Assembly (NCBI RefSeq): GCF_016803135.1
Contig: NZ_JAEVFE010000003.1
Span: forward strand, 1 to 64,000
Direction: 5' to 3'
Length of the DNA: 64,000 nt
From: Altererythrobacter sp. C41
GTDB lineage: Bacteria > Pseudomonadota > Alphaproteobacteria > Sphingomonadales > Sphingomonadaceae
Shown here: positions 45,268 through 54,371 of the stretch, piece after piece
Layout: each line of letters opens with the position of its first letter
How positions within the stretch are numbered: position 1 is the stretch's first letter
Position numbers and translations under genes: made by a program
Notes under the pieces: generated by a model
Databases searched by the model: none
The model's input: only the letters and a program-made list of their open reading frames with translations
Told to the model about the DNA's origin: nothing

Positions 45268-46749
45268 ATGACTTTGCGGCTGGCCGGTTCCACGGTCGAG
45301 CAAATGCCAGGCGATATCGAACGGCCTGCCTACGATCGCTCGGCGATGCAGACGGGCGTCGTTCACCTCGGCATCGGCGCCTTTCATCGTGCGCATCAGG
45401 CGGTTGTCTTCGACGATCTTCTGGGGCGCGGTGACATGCGATGGGGCGTCCGCGCCGCCTCGCTTCGCTCGTCCGCGACGCGTGATGCGATGGCGCCGCA
45501 GGACGGGCTCTACAGCCTCGTCGTGCGCGATGGAACCGAGGAGCGGGTGCGCGTCGTCGGCGCAGTCGCCGACGTGCTCGTGGCGCCCGAGGGTCCTGCC
45601 GCACTCGTCGAGGCGCTGGCGGCACCAGAAACGCATATCGTGACCCTGACGGTGACCGAGAAGGGCTACAAGCTCGAACCCGCAACCGGGGCGCTGATCG
45701 AGACAGATTCCGACGTGGTTTCCGACCTCGCAGACCTTCGCGCTCCCAAGACGGCGCCAGGCTTCCTCGTCGCCGCTCTCGCGCTGCGGCGGGAGCGGGG
45801 GCTGGCCCCATTCACGGCGATCTCCTGCGACAATCTTCCGGAGAACGGGCGGAGCCTCCAGGCGGGGGTGCTCGCCATGGCCGGGCGCCACGATCCGGCG
45901 CTTCGCGACTGGATCGCCGAGAAAGGTGCCTTTCCGCAAACGATGATCGACCGCATCGTGCCGGCGACCGACGAGGAGGATATCGAGCGGCTGGCTGCCA
46001 CGATCGGCCTCCTCGACCGCGCAATGGTCAAGACCGAGCCATTTACCCAGTGGGTGATCGAAGACCGTTTCGCGGGCGAGCGGCCCGACCTTGAAGCGGC
46101 GGGCGTTCAGGTGACGGCCGACGTTGCGCCCTGGGAAACCGCCAAGCTGCGCCTGCTCAACGGCGCGCATTCGGGCATCGCCTATCTCGGCGCGCTGGCG
46201 GGGATCGAGTTCGTTGACCGGTTCGTGGCGATCGGGGCGGGTTCCGCCTTCATCGAGGCGCTGTGGGACGAGGCGGAGGCCGCTCTGACGCCGCCGGCGG
46301 AGCTCGATATCGCCGCTTACCGCCGGGCGCTGATGGCGCGTTTCGCTAACGGCACGCTTGGCCATCGAACGCGCCAGATCGCGATGGATGGATCGCAGAA
46401 GCTGCCGCAACGGCTGGTTGCGTCGCTCGTGGCGCGGCAGGAGAGGGGGCTTGCCTCGCCGATGACCAGCCTTGCGATCGCCGCTTGGATGCGCTGGCAG
46501 GCGGGACGCTGTGACGACGGCACCCACTACGTGGTCGACGATCCACTGGCCGATCGCACTGCGGCGGCCTGGATCGACGCGGCCGATCCGGCGGACGCGG
46601 CGCGCCGCCTGCTGGCGATCGACGCAATCTTTCCGCCGGCGCTGGCCGGAAGTCCCGCAGCGGATGAGATCGCGGGCTGGCTAGGAAAGCTGGTTCGGAA
46701 TGGCGCTGCCCCAAGTGTCGCGGGGGCAGTCGGCGATCAGCCGTCGTAA
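45268..46749 (+). CDS. Mannitol dehydrogenase-family uronate reductase (UxuB/UxaB type)
   Basis: A 493-residue long-chain polyol dehydrogenase with [20 protein letters not shown] at the N-terminus, [11 protein letters not shown], the [18 protein letters not shown] catalytic region, [31 protein letters not shown] (catalytic Lys and Asn/His) and [23 protein letters not shown]-like [18 protein letters not shown]. By sequence it is closest in feel to fructuronate reductase UxuB. This locus has altronate dehydratase but no mannonate dehydratase, so reduction of tagaturonate to altronate may be its true job. It starts seven bases after the PL10 gene, and its 3' end overlaps dadA by 13 bases. Confidence 0.85.
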   Translation: MTLRLAGSTVEQMPGDIERPAYDRSAMQTGVVHLGIGAFHRAHQAVVFDDLLGRGDMRWGVRAASLRSSATRDAMAPQDGLYSLVVRDGTEERVRVVGAVADVLVAPEGPAALVEALAAPETHIVTLTVTEKGYKLEPATGALIETDSDVVSDLADLRAPKTAPGFLVAALALRRERGLAPFTAISCDNLPENGRSLQAGVLAMAGRHDPALRDWIAEKGAFPQTMIDRIVPATDEEDIERLAATIGLLDRAMVKTEPFTQWVIEDRFAGERPDLEAAGVQVTADVAPWETAKLRLLNGAHSGIAYLGALAGIEFVDRFVAIGAGSAFIEALWDEAEAALTPPAELDIAAYRRALMARFANGTLGHRTRQIAMDGSQKLPQRLVASLVARQERGLASPMTSLAIAAWMRWQAGRCDDGTHYVVDDPLADRTAAAWIDAADPADAARRLLAIDAIFPPALAGSPAADEIAGWLGKLVRNGAAPSVAGAVGDQPS

Positions 46750-47996
46750 CGGGAGAGGCCGAGCCCGTCGGGGTCGATCGGCGGGGTTTCGCCGCCAACG
46801 AGGGCCGAGATCAGGCGGCCGGAGCCGCAGGCCATCGTCCAGCCCAGCGTGCCGTGGCCGGTGTTGAGGAACAGGTTCGGCACCCGGGTCGCGCCTACCA
46901 CCGGCGTGCTGTCGGGCGTCATCGGGCGCAGTCCGCTCCAGAAGTTCGACGGGGCCTCGTTGGCGGCGGCACCTGGGAACAGGTCGTTGAGCGAGTGGCG
47001 CAAGGTCGCCTCGCGCCGCGGATGGAGCGTGCGGTCGAAGCCCGCGAGTTCGGCCATTCCGCCGACCCGGATGCGGTCGCCGAGCCGGGTGATCGCGATC
47101 TTGTAGCTCTCGTCGAGCAGGGTGGAGACCGGCGCGCGGGCCGCCTCGGCCACGGGCAGGGTGATCGAATAACCCTTTACCGGATAGACCGGCAGGCGAG
47201 GCCCGAGCGGACGCAGAAGTGCAGGCGAATGGCTGGCGAGCGCGACCACGTAGGCATCGCCGCGCACGATCCCGCGGTCGGTGCGGACGCCGGTCACACG
47301 GTCGCCGTCCTGCTCCAGCGCCTCGATATTCGTGCCGTACTGCAGGTCCACGCCCATGCCCGGCAGCCGCTCGGCAAGCAGGCGGGTGAACACGTGGCAA
47401 TCGCCCGTTTCGTCCCCAGGCAGTCGCAGGCCGCCCATGAAGCGGTCGCGCGAGGCGGAGAGGCCCGGTTCGGCGCGGATGCAGCCGTCGCGGTCGAGCA
47501 GCTCGTAGGCGACGCCGTACTGCTCCAGCACGGCGATGTCGCTCGCACTCGCGTCGAGCTGCTTCTGCGTGCGGAAGAGCTGGAGGGTGCCGAGCGAACG
47601 CTGATCGTACTCCAGGCCGAGCCTGCCGCGCAGCGCGACCAGCTCGTCCCGGCTGAACTCCGCGAGACGGACCATGCGGCTCTTGTTGAGCGCATAGCGC
47701 TCGGCCGTGCAGTTGCGCAGCATCGCCGCGACCCACCACAGCATCGCCATGTCGCACCGCGGCTGCAGGATCAGCGGAGCGTGCTTCATCAGCAGCCAGC
47801 GCAGCGCCTTCACCGGGATGCCGGGCGCGGCCCAGGGCGAGGCATAGCCGGGCGAGATCTCGCCCGCGTTGGCGAAGCTGGTTTCCAGCGCCGGCCCCGG
47901 TTGGCGGTCGAGCAGCACGACCTCGTGCCCCGCCTCGGCCAGGTAATAAGCCGAGGTCACGCCGACCACGCCGGCGCCCAGAACGATCACTCTCAT
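46737..47996 (-). CDS. dadA: D-amino acid dehydrogenase small subunit
   Basis: The ATG at 47996 overlaps the racemase stop and gives 419 residues, the DadA length. The FAD site is [29 protein letters not shown]. Further DadA motifs are [62 protein letters not shown] and [17 protein letters not shown]. It oxidises D-alanine and other D-amino acids to keto acids and feeds electrons to the respiratory chain. Partnered with the racemase, it degrades L-alanine. Confidence 0.95.
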   Translation of the reverse strand: MRVIVLGAGVVGVTSAYYLAEAGHEVVLLDRQPGPALETSFANAGEISPGYASPWAAPGIPVKALRWLLMKHAPLILQPRCDMAMLWWVAAMLRNCTAERYALNKSRMVRLAEFSRDELVALRGRLGLEYDQRSLGTLQLFRTQKQLDASASDIAVLEQYGVAYELLDRDGCIRAEPGLSASRDRFMGGLRLPGDETGDCHVFTRLLAERLPGMGVDLQYGTNIEALEQDGDRVTGVRTDRGIVRGDAYVVALASHSPALLRPLGPRLPVYPVKGYSITLPVAEAARAPVSTLLDESYKIAITRLGDRIRVGGMAELAGFDRTLHPRREATLRHSLNDLFPGAAANEAPSNFWSGLRPMTPDSTPVVGATRVPNLFLNTGHGTLGWTMACGSGRLISALVGGETPPIDPDGLGLSRYDG

Positions 47997-49138
47997 CGAT
48001 GGTCCCCTGGCGCCCGCACCTGCGTTGCGCCGTTTTCGAGATAGATGCGTGCATGCCGCGCGCCCAACTGGGTCAGAAGCTCGTAGGCGATCGTCCCTGC
48101 ATCGCGCGCGACTTGATCGAGCGATTGCGACGGGCCGATCAGCTCGACGAAGTCCCCCTCGTGCAATGCTTCCTCGGATAGCGCGCTGATGTCGATGGTC
48201 GTGCTGTCCATCGATACGCGCCCCACGATCGGGAGCCGTGTGCCGCCATGCCAGGCGGCGCCGATGCCGCCGAGACAACGGGGCCAGCCGTCCGCATACC
48301 CGATGGCGACCGTCGCCAGCCGCTGCCGTGTCGCCGCCACGTGTTCGAGACCGTAGCCGACCCCGGTTCCGGCTTCGATCGTGCGAATCTGGAGTACGCG
48401 CGCATCGAGGCGGACGGTGGGCCGCAGTCCCTCGGCGAGGGGGCCCGGGTCGACTCCGAACAAGGCGACGCCGGGCCGCGCGAGATCGCCGTGAAACTCA
48501 GCCCCGAGAAACGTGCCGCCGCTATTCGCGACCGATGCCGGAACGCCGGGAAAATGCGCGTGGACCGCGCGAAACCGCGCAAGCTGCTCCGCGTTGGCGG
48601 GACGCGCCGGTTCGTCGGCACAGGCGAGATGGGTCATCAGTAGGCGAAGGTCGACTTCGCGGGCGAATGCCGGATCGCTCGCCAGATCGATTGCCGCCGC
48701 CGGCGGCAGGCCAAGGCGCGACATGCCGCTGTCGACTTGCAACGCCGCCGGAAGAGGCCGGTCCGTCGCGCGGGCAAGCGTGCGCCAGCGTTCGACCTGC
48801 GTCGTCGAATTCAGAACCGGAAGGAAACCACGTTCGACGCAAAGCGCCTCGCTTCCCGGATCGATGCCGTTGAGAATGAAGATCTCGCTATCGCCGCCTA
48901 CCACTCGGGCGAGCGGCTCTCCCTCGCAGAGCTGGGCGACGAAGAAGGTGCGGCAGCCCTCTCGACAAAGGGCCGGACCGACCATCGCCACGCCCAGACC
49001 GTAAGCATTGGCCTTGACGACCGCGCCGCAGCGCGCCGGTGCGATGCGCTGGGCGATCGCGCGATAGTTGGCGCGGATGGCATCAAGATCGATGCCGAGC
49101 CGGCTAGAGAATGCGTCGATGGGGATTTGTGATGGCAT
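47993..49138 (-). CDS. dadX: Catabolic alanine racemase
   Basis: A 381-residue PLP-dependent alanine racemase. The PLP lysine is in [10 protein letters not shown] near residue 43, and the catalytic tyrosine is in the [12 protein letters not shown] segment with [25 protein letters not shown] completes the C-terminal domain. It converts L-alanine to D-alanine for DadA. The overlap with dadA and the divergent Lrp regulator mark it as the catabolic enzyme (dadX) rather than the cell-wall one, although the two cannot be told apart by motifs alone. Confidence 0.92.
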   Translation of the reverse strand: MPSQIPIDAFSSRLGIDLDAIRANYRAIAQRIAPARCGAVVKANAYGLGVAMVGPALCREGCRTFFVAQLCEGEPLARVVGGDSEIFILNGIDPGSEALCVERGFLPVLNSTTQVERWRTLARATDRPLPAALQVDSGMSRLGLPPAAAIDLASDPAFAREVDLRLLMTHLACADEPARPANAEQLARFRAVHAHFPGVPASVANSGGTFLGAEFHGDLARPGVALFGVDPGPLAEGLRPTVRLDARVLQIRTIEAGTGVGYGLEHVAATRQRLATVAIGYADGWPRCLGGIGAAWHGGTRLPIVGRVSMDSTTIDISALSEEALHEGDFVELIGPSQSLDQVARDAGTIAYELLTQLGARHARIYLENGATQVRAPGDHR

Positions 49139-49257
49139 TCCCGGCTCCTTCAGCGGGAGTACTGCATATCCTGCTCAACGTCTCGCCAATTTCGTATACT
49201 AAACGCCATCTAATGCCGTATGGCCGGCATGATCTGCGAAATGATGGAACATTCTGC
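49139..49257. promoter_or_regulatory. Divergent promoter region between dadX and the Lrp-type gene
   Basis: This 119-base gap is the most AT-rich stretch of its neighbourhood. It contains a -10-like TATACT at 49194-49199 and, near 49213-49231, a GCCGTATGGCCGGC stretch. Lrp-family proteins usually bind such gaps and activate dadAX in response to alanine. The binding site itself cannot be fixed by eye. Confidence 0.45.
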
Positions 49258-49704
49258 ATGAAAGCTCTCGACGACGCCGATCGGCGGATCCTCAACCGCC
49301 TGCGACTCGATGCGCGGATCACCAACAGCGCGCTGGCTGCGGAGGTCGGTCTCTCGCCGTCGGCGTGCTTGCGACGCGTGAAGCTGCTTGAGGCGTCCGG
49401 CGTAATCCGGGGCTACACCGCGATCGTCTCGGGCACGGGACCGGACGAAGGGACGGTCGCCATCGTCGAAATCGAACTGGAGCGGCAGACCGAGGAGTAT
49501 CTCGCCCGCTTCGAATTCGCCCTGCGCCGCCATCCGGAGATTCAGGAGTGGTATCTGATGACCGGCAACGGCGATTATATCCTGCGCATCCAGATCGCCG
49601 GTATCGACGACTATGGCGAGTTCCACCGCGACGTCCTCTCCCGCCTGCCGGGTGTCTCGCGCATCACCTCGAGCTTCGCCATGCGCAGCCATCGCCGGCG
49701 GTAA
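49258..49704 (+). CDS. Lrp/AsnC-family transcriptional regulator
   Basis: A 148-residue regulator; the ATG at 49258 gives the typical Lrp start (MKALDDADRRILNRLRLDAR). The helix-turn-helix is ITNSALAAEVGLSPSACLRRV, followed by ASGVIRGYTAIV. The C-terminal RAM domain has EIQEWYLMTGNGDYILRI with the GNGDY ligand-loop motif. It is divergent from dadX-dadA and is most likely their alanine-responsive activator. Confidence 0.94.
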   Translation: MKALDDADRRILNRLRLDARITNSALAAEVGLSPSACLRRVKLLEASGVIRGYTAIVSGTGPDEGTVAIVEIELERQTEEYLARFEFALRRHPEIQEWYLMTGNGDYILRIQIAGIDDYGEFHRDVLSRLPGVSRITSSFAMRSHRRR

Positions 49705-49724
49705 ACCCGGGCTGCCGTGCGGCT

Positions 49725-50207
49725 CTAGAAGAGGCGTTCGGGGGAGCGGATCTCACCGTGCTGCGCTGTCTCGCTGCGCAGCAGGAGGAAAGCGAGGTGG
49801 CTCTCGCGCACCAGAAGCGCGGCAGCCACGGTCAGCGCGGCGAAGCCCAGCACGCCTGTGCCGATGGTCACCGCCACAGTCGCCTCGTAAGCCAGAGTTG
49901 CGCGCGGGATCAGTGCGCTGAGGAATGCAGCGAGCGTGCTGCCGGCAAAGGCTCCGACGGCGAGGTAGAGCGTCGAGATCGCCCGGATCGTGAGCAGGAC
50001 GCGGCGGTTGGCGATCCGCACCTGTCCGCGAAGCTCGATCGAGTTATCTGCCTGCGGCTCCTCGATCAGCGACTTGCCCAGCACGCGCGCGCGATCGACC
50101 GATCGGCCGAGCCGGTTGGCGGTGCTCAGCAACAGCACGGAGGTCGCGTTGGTCAGAAGGGCCGGTGCGCCGATCAGCGTCAGGGCGGAGTAGGTGTCGC
50201 CTATCAT
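49725..50207 (-). CDS. DUF2721 family membrane protein
   Basis: A 160-residue protein with three predicted membrane segments: an N-terminal GAPALLTNATSVLLLSTANR, then VLLTIRAISTLYLAVGAFAGS and ATVAVTIGTGVLGFAALTVAA. The RVLGKSLIEEPQADNS loop between helices one and two, with RRVLLTI, matches DUF2721. The function is unknown. It is convergent with the Lrp gene and divergent from the transducer-like cassette. Confidence 0.75.
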   Translation of the reverse strand: MIGDTYSALTLIGAPALLTNATSVLLLSTANRLGRSVDRARVLGKSLIEEPQADNSIELRGQVRIANRRVLLTIRAISTLYLAVGAFAGSTLAAFLSALIPRATLAYEATVAVTIGTGVLGFAALTVAAALLVRESHLAFLLLRSETAQHGEIRSPERLF

Positions 50208-50308
50208 CTCTCCTGAACGCGTTCGTCCCCCAGCCGATCCGGTGGCAATCCCGTGCGGGGAACGCGAGAGCGGGAATGCCGGTTGATCTGTCGCTGAAGG
50301 AGACGGAC

Positions 50309-50683
50309 ATGCCGGAAATCGGGCGCAGGCGCTGGGCGATCGCAGAAGGTTACATCCCAGGCGAGAGCAGCTTCGACGATCCCGCGCTCGTCTCGCACGA
50401 AACCGCCTGCATCCTGAACGCCGGAGATCGCGATGCGCAGGTGGAGATCACACTCTACTTTGCCGACCGCGAGCCGGTGGGGCCTTACCGCGCGTCGGTC
50501 CCCGCGCGGCGCACGCTGCACCTGCGATTCAACGATCTCGACGATCCGGAGCCCGTTCCCCGCGATACGGACTACGCCTCCGTCATCGAAGCGGACGTGC
50601 CGATCGTCGTCCAGCATTCGCGTCTCGATTCGCGCAGGAGCGAAGTCGCGCTGCTGACGACCATCGCCTACTCCGATGGGTGA
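50309..50683 (+). CDS. Sensory rhodopsin transducer (ASRT)-family protein, copy 1
   Basis: The ATG follows CTGAAGGAGACGGAC and gives 124 residues, the same size as the Anabaena transducer. An upstream ATG at 50276 is in frame but not supported. The family match is strong along the whole length: RRWAIAEGYIPG, ETACILNAGDRDAQVEITLYF, EPVGPYRASVPARRTLHLRF, DTDYASVIEADVPIVVQHSR and LLTTIAYSDG. In Anabaena the protein is soluble and pairs with a sensory rhodopsin. Published comparative work placed the fold among small-molecule-binding domains. No rhodopsin gene is in this window. Confidence 0.92.
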   Translation: MPEIGRRRWAIAEGYIPGESSFDDPALVSHETACILNAGDRDAQVEITLYFADREPVGPYRASVPARRTLHLRFNDLDDPEPVPRDTDYASVIEADVPIVVQHSRLDSRRSEVALLTTIAYSDG

Positions 50684-51947
50684 GGCGCCTGCCGCGTCTC
50701 GAGGCAGCACCTCCGCCTCGACCGTATGGCAGGCGACCGATCACGGCCTCGACGAGGACTGGCGCAATTGGTCCGGCAGCCTGCGCTTCCGGCCCTCGCA
50801 GGTCGAGGCGCCTGCGGGCGAGGGAGATCTTGCCGCTCTGGTGCGCCGATGTGCATCCGAAGGCCGCACGATCCGGCCGATCGGCGCGGCGCATTCCTCG
50901 ACCCCGATCATCGCGACGGACGACCTGCTCGTCTCGCTCGAGAAGCTCAGCGGGCTTTGCACGCACGATAAGGCGCGGGCGCGGGCAACGCTGGGCGCTG
51001 GGACCGAGCTCAAGAAGGCCGGCGACATGCTGCTCGAAGTCGGGTTGTCGATGCCCAATTTCGGCGACGTCGCGACGCAGCGGGTAGGCGGTGCGATGGG
51101 CACCGGGACGCACGGATCGGGTCGCACGCTGAACAACCTGTCGATGCCGCTGGTCGGCGGCCGGCTCGTCACTGCAACGGGTGACGTGCGCAGCTTCACC
51201 TGCGAGCAGGATCCCGACTTCGTGCGTGCGCTGCGCGTTTCCTTCGGCACGCTCGGCATTCTCACCGACGCGCAGTTGCAACTCGAACCGGCCGCGGAAT
51301 TGCACCGACAGGAATGGTGCACGACGCTGGACGAGTGCCTGCCGCGCCTCGATCACCTGGCCGACGAGAATCGCAACTTCGACTTCTACTGGTATCCGCG
51401 CAGCGACGAGGTGAAGCTGCGCTGCCTCAACCGGCCCGGAAAGAGCGCGGACTACAGTCATTTCGCGCGCCTGACGGAGGATCGGACCGGTTATCCGCAC
51501 CAAGTGATCCCCAAGCACGGCGGTCTCGCATACATGTTCGAGGAGATGGAATACGCCGTTCCCGCCGAAATGGGCGTGGAGTGCTTCCGCAAGGTCCGCC
51601 AGCGGATCATAGAAAAGTGGCGCCGGACGGTCGGCTGGCGCGTGCTCTATCGCTTCACCAAGGCGGACGACAGCTGGCTGAGCACCGCCCATGGCCGCGA
51701 GACCGTCACGATTTCGCTGCACCAGAACGCCACACTTCCGTGGGAAGACTATTTCGCCGATATCGAGCCGATCTTCCGCGACTGCGACGGCCGCCCGCAC
51801 TGGGCGAAGAAGCACAGCCTTACGGCTGCCGAACTGCGGCCACTCTATCCTAAGTGGGATGCGTTCATCGACCTGCGCCGCCGGATGGACCCGGACGGGG
51901 TGTTCCTGACGCCCTGGCTGCGGCGGTTGCTTGGCGTGAGCGCGTGA
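50676..51947 (+). CDS. FAD-linked sugar-1,4-lactone oxidase-like protein (ALO/GULO family)
   Basis: A 423-residue VAO-fold flavoprotein. The PP-loop is IRPIGAAHSSTP, where the His corresponds to the residue that carries covalent FAD in many family members. The next motif is VGGAMGTGTHGSGRTLNNLS. The C-terminal ALO domain has NFDFYWYPRSDEVKLRC and ends in the diagnostic CDGRPHWAKKHSL and RRRMDPDGVFLTPWL. It probably oxidises an aldonolactone or a sugar alcohol. It overlaps the transducer genes on both sides (by eight and four bases), so the three proteins are made together. Confidence 0.9.
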   Translation: MGEAPAASRGSTSASTVWQATDHGLDEDWRNWSGSLRFRPSQVEAPAGEGDLAALVRRCASEGRTIRPIGAAHSSTPIIATDDLLVSLEKLSGLCTHDKARARATLGAGTELKKAGDMLLEVGLSMPNFGDVATQRVGGAMGTGTHGSGRTLNNLSMPLVGGRLVTATGDVRSFTCEQDPDFVRALRVSFGTLGILTDAQLQLEPAAELHRQEWCTTLDECLPRLDHLADENRNFDFYWYPRSDEVKLRCLNRPGKSADYSHFARLTEDRTGYPHQVIPKHGGLAYMFEEMEYAVPAEMGVECFRKVRQRIIEKWRRTVGWRVLYRFTKADDSWLSTAHGRETVTISLHQNATLPWEDYFADIEPIFRDCDGRPHWAKKHSLTAAELRPLYPKWDAFIDLRRRMDPDGVFLTPWLRRLLGVSA

Positions 51948-52318
51948 CAGCGGGGTTCGGATCGACGCTCTGGGCGATAGGCGGAGGGCACATTCCGCTG
52001 CGCAGCACAGGGGCCGAGCCGGAGTTCACCAGCCGCGACCAGCTTTCGCTGCTCAATACCGGTGACGAGGAAGCGCGGATCGCGATCACCATCCACCATG
52101 CGCACCGGGAGCCGGTCGGTCCGTACGAGCTGAAACTGGGCGGTCGCCGCGTCCGCCGTGTGCGCTTCAACGATCTCATCTTCCCCGAGGCCATTCCGCT
52201 GGGCGTGCCCTTTGGCGCGATCGTCCGCGCGAGCGTGCCGATCGTTGTGCAGGTGACGCGGCTCGACAGCGGGCATGCCGAAGCGAGCTGGATGGGCACC
52301 ATGGCCCATCCGGCCTAG
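51944..52318 (+). CDS. ASRT-family protein, divergent copy 2
   Basis: The start is a GTG in the four-base overlap with the oxidase, giving 124 residues, exactly the length of copy 1. Shared features are LWAIGGGHIP, QLSLLNTGDEEARIAITI, HREPVGPYELKLGGRRVRRVRFNDL and VPIVVQVTRLDS. The first segment (SRDQ for SHET) and the C-terminus (SWMGTMAHP for LSTIAYA-type) have diverged. It may bind a different ligand or form a mixed oligomer with copy 1 (inference). Confidence 0.85.
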   Translation: MTAGFGSTLWAIGGGHIPLRSTGAEPEFTSRDQLSLLNTGDEEARIAITIHHAHREPVGPYELKLGGRRVRRVRFNDLIFPEAIPLGVPFGAIVRASVPIVVQVTRLDSGHAEASWMGTMAHPA

Positions 52319-52324
52319 GCCGTG

Positions 52325-53482
52325 TCAGCCGAGAATCGCCACGCTGCGCAGAATCAGGCGGACGAGCTCCGTCTGGCGGCTGACCCCGACTTTGGCGAAG
52401 ATCCGCTTGGAGTAGGAGCGCACGGTGCTTTCCGTCAGGCCCAGCTCCTCGGCCGCCTCGGTCAGCGAGAACCCTTGCGTGAGCAGGGCGGCAAGGCCCG
52501 CTTCGGAGGGGGAGAGATCGAACAGGGCGGCGATCAACTGCTCGAACGTGGCGCCGGGCGCGGGGTCGGTCGCATAGACGATCGCCCCGGGGCTGGCGTC
52601 GATCGGCGCCGCACGCTCCCGCTCGATGGCGCGCACGAGAATGCCAAGACCCTCGTTGGCTGGGTCGGCGCAGCGGAAGGCACGGACGAGGCCGGCGCCC
52701 GAGTTCTCGATCCGGCTCAGCAACGCTTCCTTCACGATCCGCTCGAACTTGCGCGAGTCGGTCCTCCCCCCGACCGCCAGGTGCCGGTCGGCGAGGCGGA
52801 AGGTCTCGCCGCGATCGATCTTTGCCTCGGCCGCCTTGTTCATGCGCAGCACGCGGCCGCGCCCGTCGAGGATGAAGGTCGCAATGGTGAGGCGGTCGAG
52901 CGTGGAGGTGAGCACGCCGATCTGGCTCTCGTCGCGCTGGATGCGCGAGAACAGCTCCAGCGCGATCTGCACATGCGGTCGCAGCGCGGCCATCAGCGCC
53001 TTGTGCCGTGCGGTGAAGCGGAAGCTTTCGGAATGCGCGACCAGCCCGAGGTTGCACTCGATCCCGCCGGGCTCCGCCACATACATGCCGAGCGCCTGCG
53101 CGATGCCGTAAGGCTTCATGATCTCCAGGTAGAACTCGTCGCGTTCCAGGCCTTCGCGCGGGGCGACTTCCTCCAGCAGCAGGATCTCGCCGGTGCGCTT
53201 CAGCGCATTGCTCATCGGGTCGAGGTCGCCGAGCGCCGCCTGGCGCGAGTGGATCGTGCGCGCCACTTCCGGATCGACCGCCGGCGGCTCCGCCCATAGC
53301 GTGACCGAGGCGAGCCCCTTGCGGCTGAGCTGGAGCGAGATCGCCGCGTTGTCGCACCCCGCCGTCTCCGCCAGCGCACGCAGGAAGGCGCGCCAGGGTT
53401 CGAGCTCGATCGGGCCGCGATAGAGCGTCGCCAGCAGCTCGGGATCGAGTGCCATTGTTTCGGTCTTCGCCCGCGCCGTCAT
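52325..53482 (-). CDS. LuxR-type transcriptional regulator (TeiR-like)
   Basis: The ATG at 53482 overlaps the SDR stop (ATGA), giving 385 residues; the open frame farther upstream is the antisense or shadow part of the SDR gene. A long N-terminal region has no recognisable domain except a PAS-like patch (TIATFILDGRGRVLRMNKAAE). The C-terminal LuxR helix-turn-helix is at about residues 325-375 (GFSLTEAAEELGLTESTVRSYSKRIFAKVGVSRQTEL). Its size and layout recall TeiR, the testosterone-responsive regulator of Comamonas. It lies beside a steroid-degradation operon and is likely its activator. Confidence 0.85.
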   Translation of the reverse strand: MTARAKTETMALDPELLATLYRGPIELEPWRAFLRALAETAGCDNAAISLQLSRKGLASVTLWAEPPAVDPEVARTIHSRQAALGDLDPMSNALKRTGEILLLEEVAPREGLERDEFYLEIMKPYGIAQALGMYVAEPGGIECNLGLVAHSESFRFTARHKALMAALRPHVQIALELFSRIQRDESQIGVLTSTLDRLTIATFILDGRGRVLRMNKAAEAKIDRGETFRLADRHLAVGGRTDSRKFERIVKEALLSRIENSGAGLVRAFRCADPANEGLGILVRAIERERAAPIDASPGAIVYATDPAPGATFEQLIAALFDLSPSEAGLAALLTQGFSLTEAAEELGLTESTVRSYSKRIFAKVGVSRQTELVRLILRSVAILG

Positions 53483-54234
53483 CCGCCGCCATCCTGTGCG
53501 AGAGCGAGAAACGCCGGGATCTCGCCTCCGCCGTGCAACTCGATTGCAGCGCCGGAGACGTAGGCGGCCTCGGGTGAGGCCAGCCAAGTCACGCAGGCTG
53601 CCACGTCGTGCCCGCGCGCCATGCGCTTCATCGGCAGCGTGGCGCCGAGCCGCGCGACGCCTTCCGCACCGCCGTAATGCTCGATCTGATCGGGATTCTC
53701 GACCAGGCCGATCACGATCGCGTTGACCCGAACGTCCGGGCCCCATTCCATCGCCAGGCCCTTCGTCGCGCTGATCAGCCCGGCCTTCGCCGCGCCGTAA
53801 GCGACCGTACCGGGCGCCGCCCGCAGACCTGAGATGCTGGCGATGTTGACCACCGAACCGCTCGCCTCGCGCAAGGCGCCGTAGGCCGCGCGCGCGAGGA
53901 CGAGCGGCGCGGTCAGGTTGAGCGCGATCACTTTCTCGAGCAGTTCGGGCGAAGCGTCGGCGACCGCCACCGCCGGCGTTCCACCGGCATTGTTGACCAG
54001 CAGGTCGAGGCGCCCCAATCGCTGCGTTGTCGCCGCCACCAGCGCTTCGACCGCGGCGGGATCGCGCACGTCGGTCGGCAGGAACAGCGCTTCTCTCCCT
54101 GCGGCCGCTACCAGCTCCCCGGGTGCACGGCGCGCGCAGACGGCGACCTGCCATCCGTCGGTGAGCAGCCGTTCGGCAATCGCGCGTCCGATGCCGCGCG
54201 TTCCCCCGCTGATCAATGCGACGCGTTCGCTCAT
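53479..54234 (-). CDS. Short-chain dehydrogenase/reductase beside the steroid operon
   Basis: A 251-residue classical SDR starting at 54234; the longer frame would add a 53-residue arginine-rich stretch without family similarity. Cofactor site SGGTRGIGRAIAERLL, NNAGGTPAVAVADAS, catalytic S-Y-K in VNIASISGLRAAPGTVAYGAAKAG, and a C-terminal AAYVSGAAIELHGGGEIPAF. It may be a hydroxysteroid or 3-hydroxyacyl dehydrogenase, but the exact substrate is not readable. It is divergent from ipdA and overlaps the regulator gene. Confidence 0.88.
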   Translation of the reverse strand: MSERVALISGGTRGIGRAIAERLLTDGWQVAVCARRAPGELVAAAGREALFLPTDVRDPAAVEALVAATTQRLGRLDLLVNNAGGTPAVAVADASPELLEKVIALNLTAPLVLARAAYGALREASGSVVNIASISGLRAAPGTVAYGAAKAGLISATKGLAMEWGPDVRVNAIVIGLVENPDQIEHYGGAEGVARLGATLPMKRMARGHDVAACVTWLASPEAAYVSGAAIELHGGGEIPAFLALAQDGGG

Positions 54235-54303
54235 GTCCGTACCGTGTCCTCTCTCGCCTCGTCTGGAGCCTATCCCCGGACACCGCAAGTCGCCGTCACC
54301 AAA

Positions 54304-54328
54304 TGGGGGTATCGGCCGATCGCCCCCA
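54304..54328. promoter_or_regulatory. Inverted repeat in the divergent SDR/ipdA promoter region
   Basis: The arms TGGGGG (54304-54309) and CCCCCA (54323-54328) flank ATCGGCCGAT (54311-54320), itself a perfect palindrome. The site lies 44 bases ahead of ipdA in the 137-base divergent gap. It is the best operator candidate for the nearby LuxR-type regulator; binding is inferred. Confidence 0.45.
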
Positions 54329-54371
54329 GTCGCATTTCTCGGATCGGGAAGAGAGGATTGAACGACCGGCC

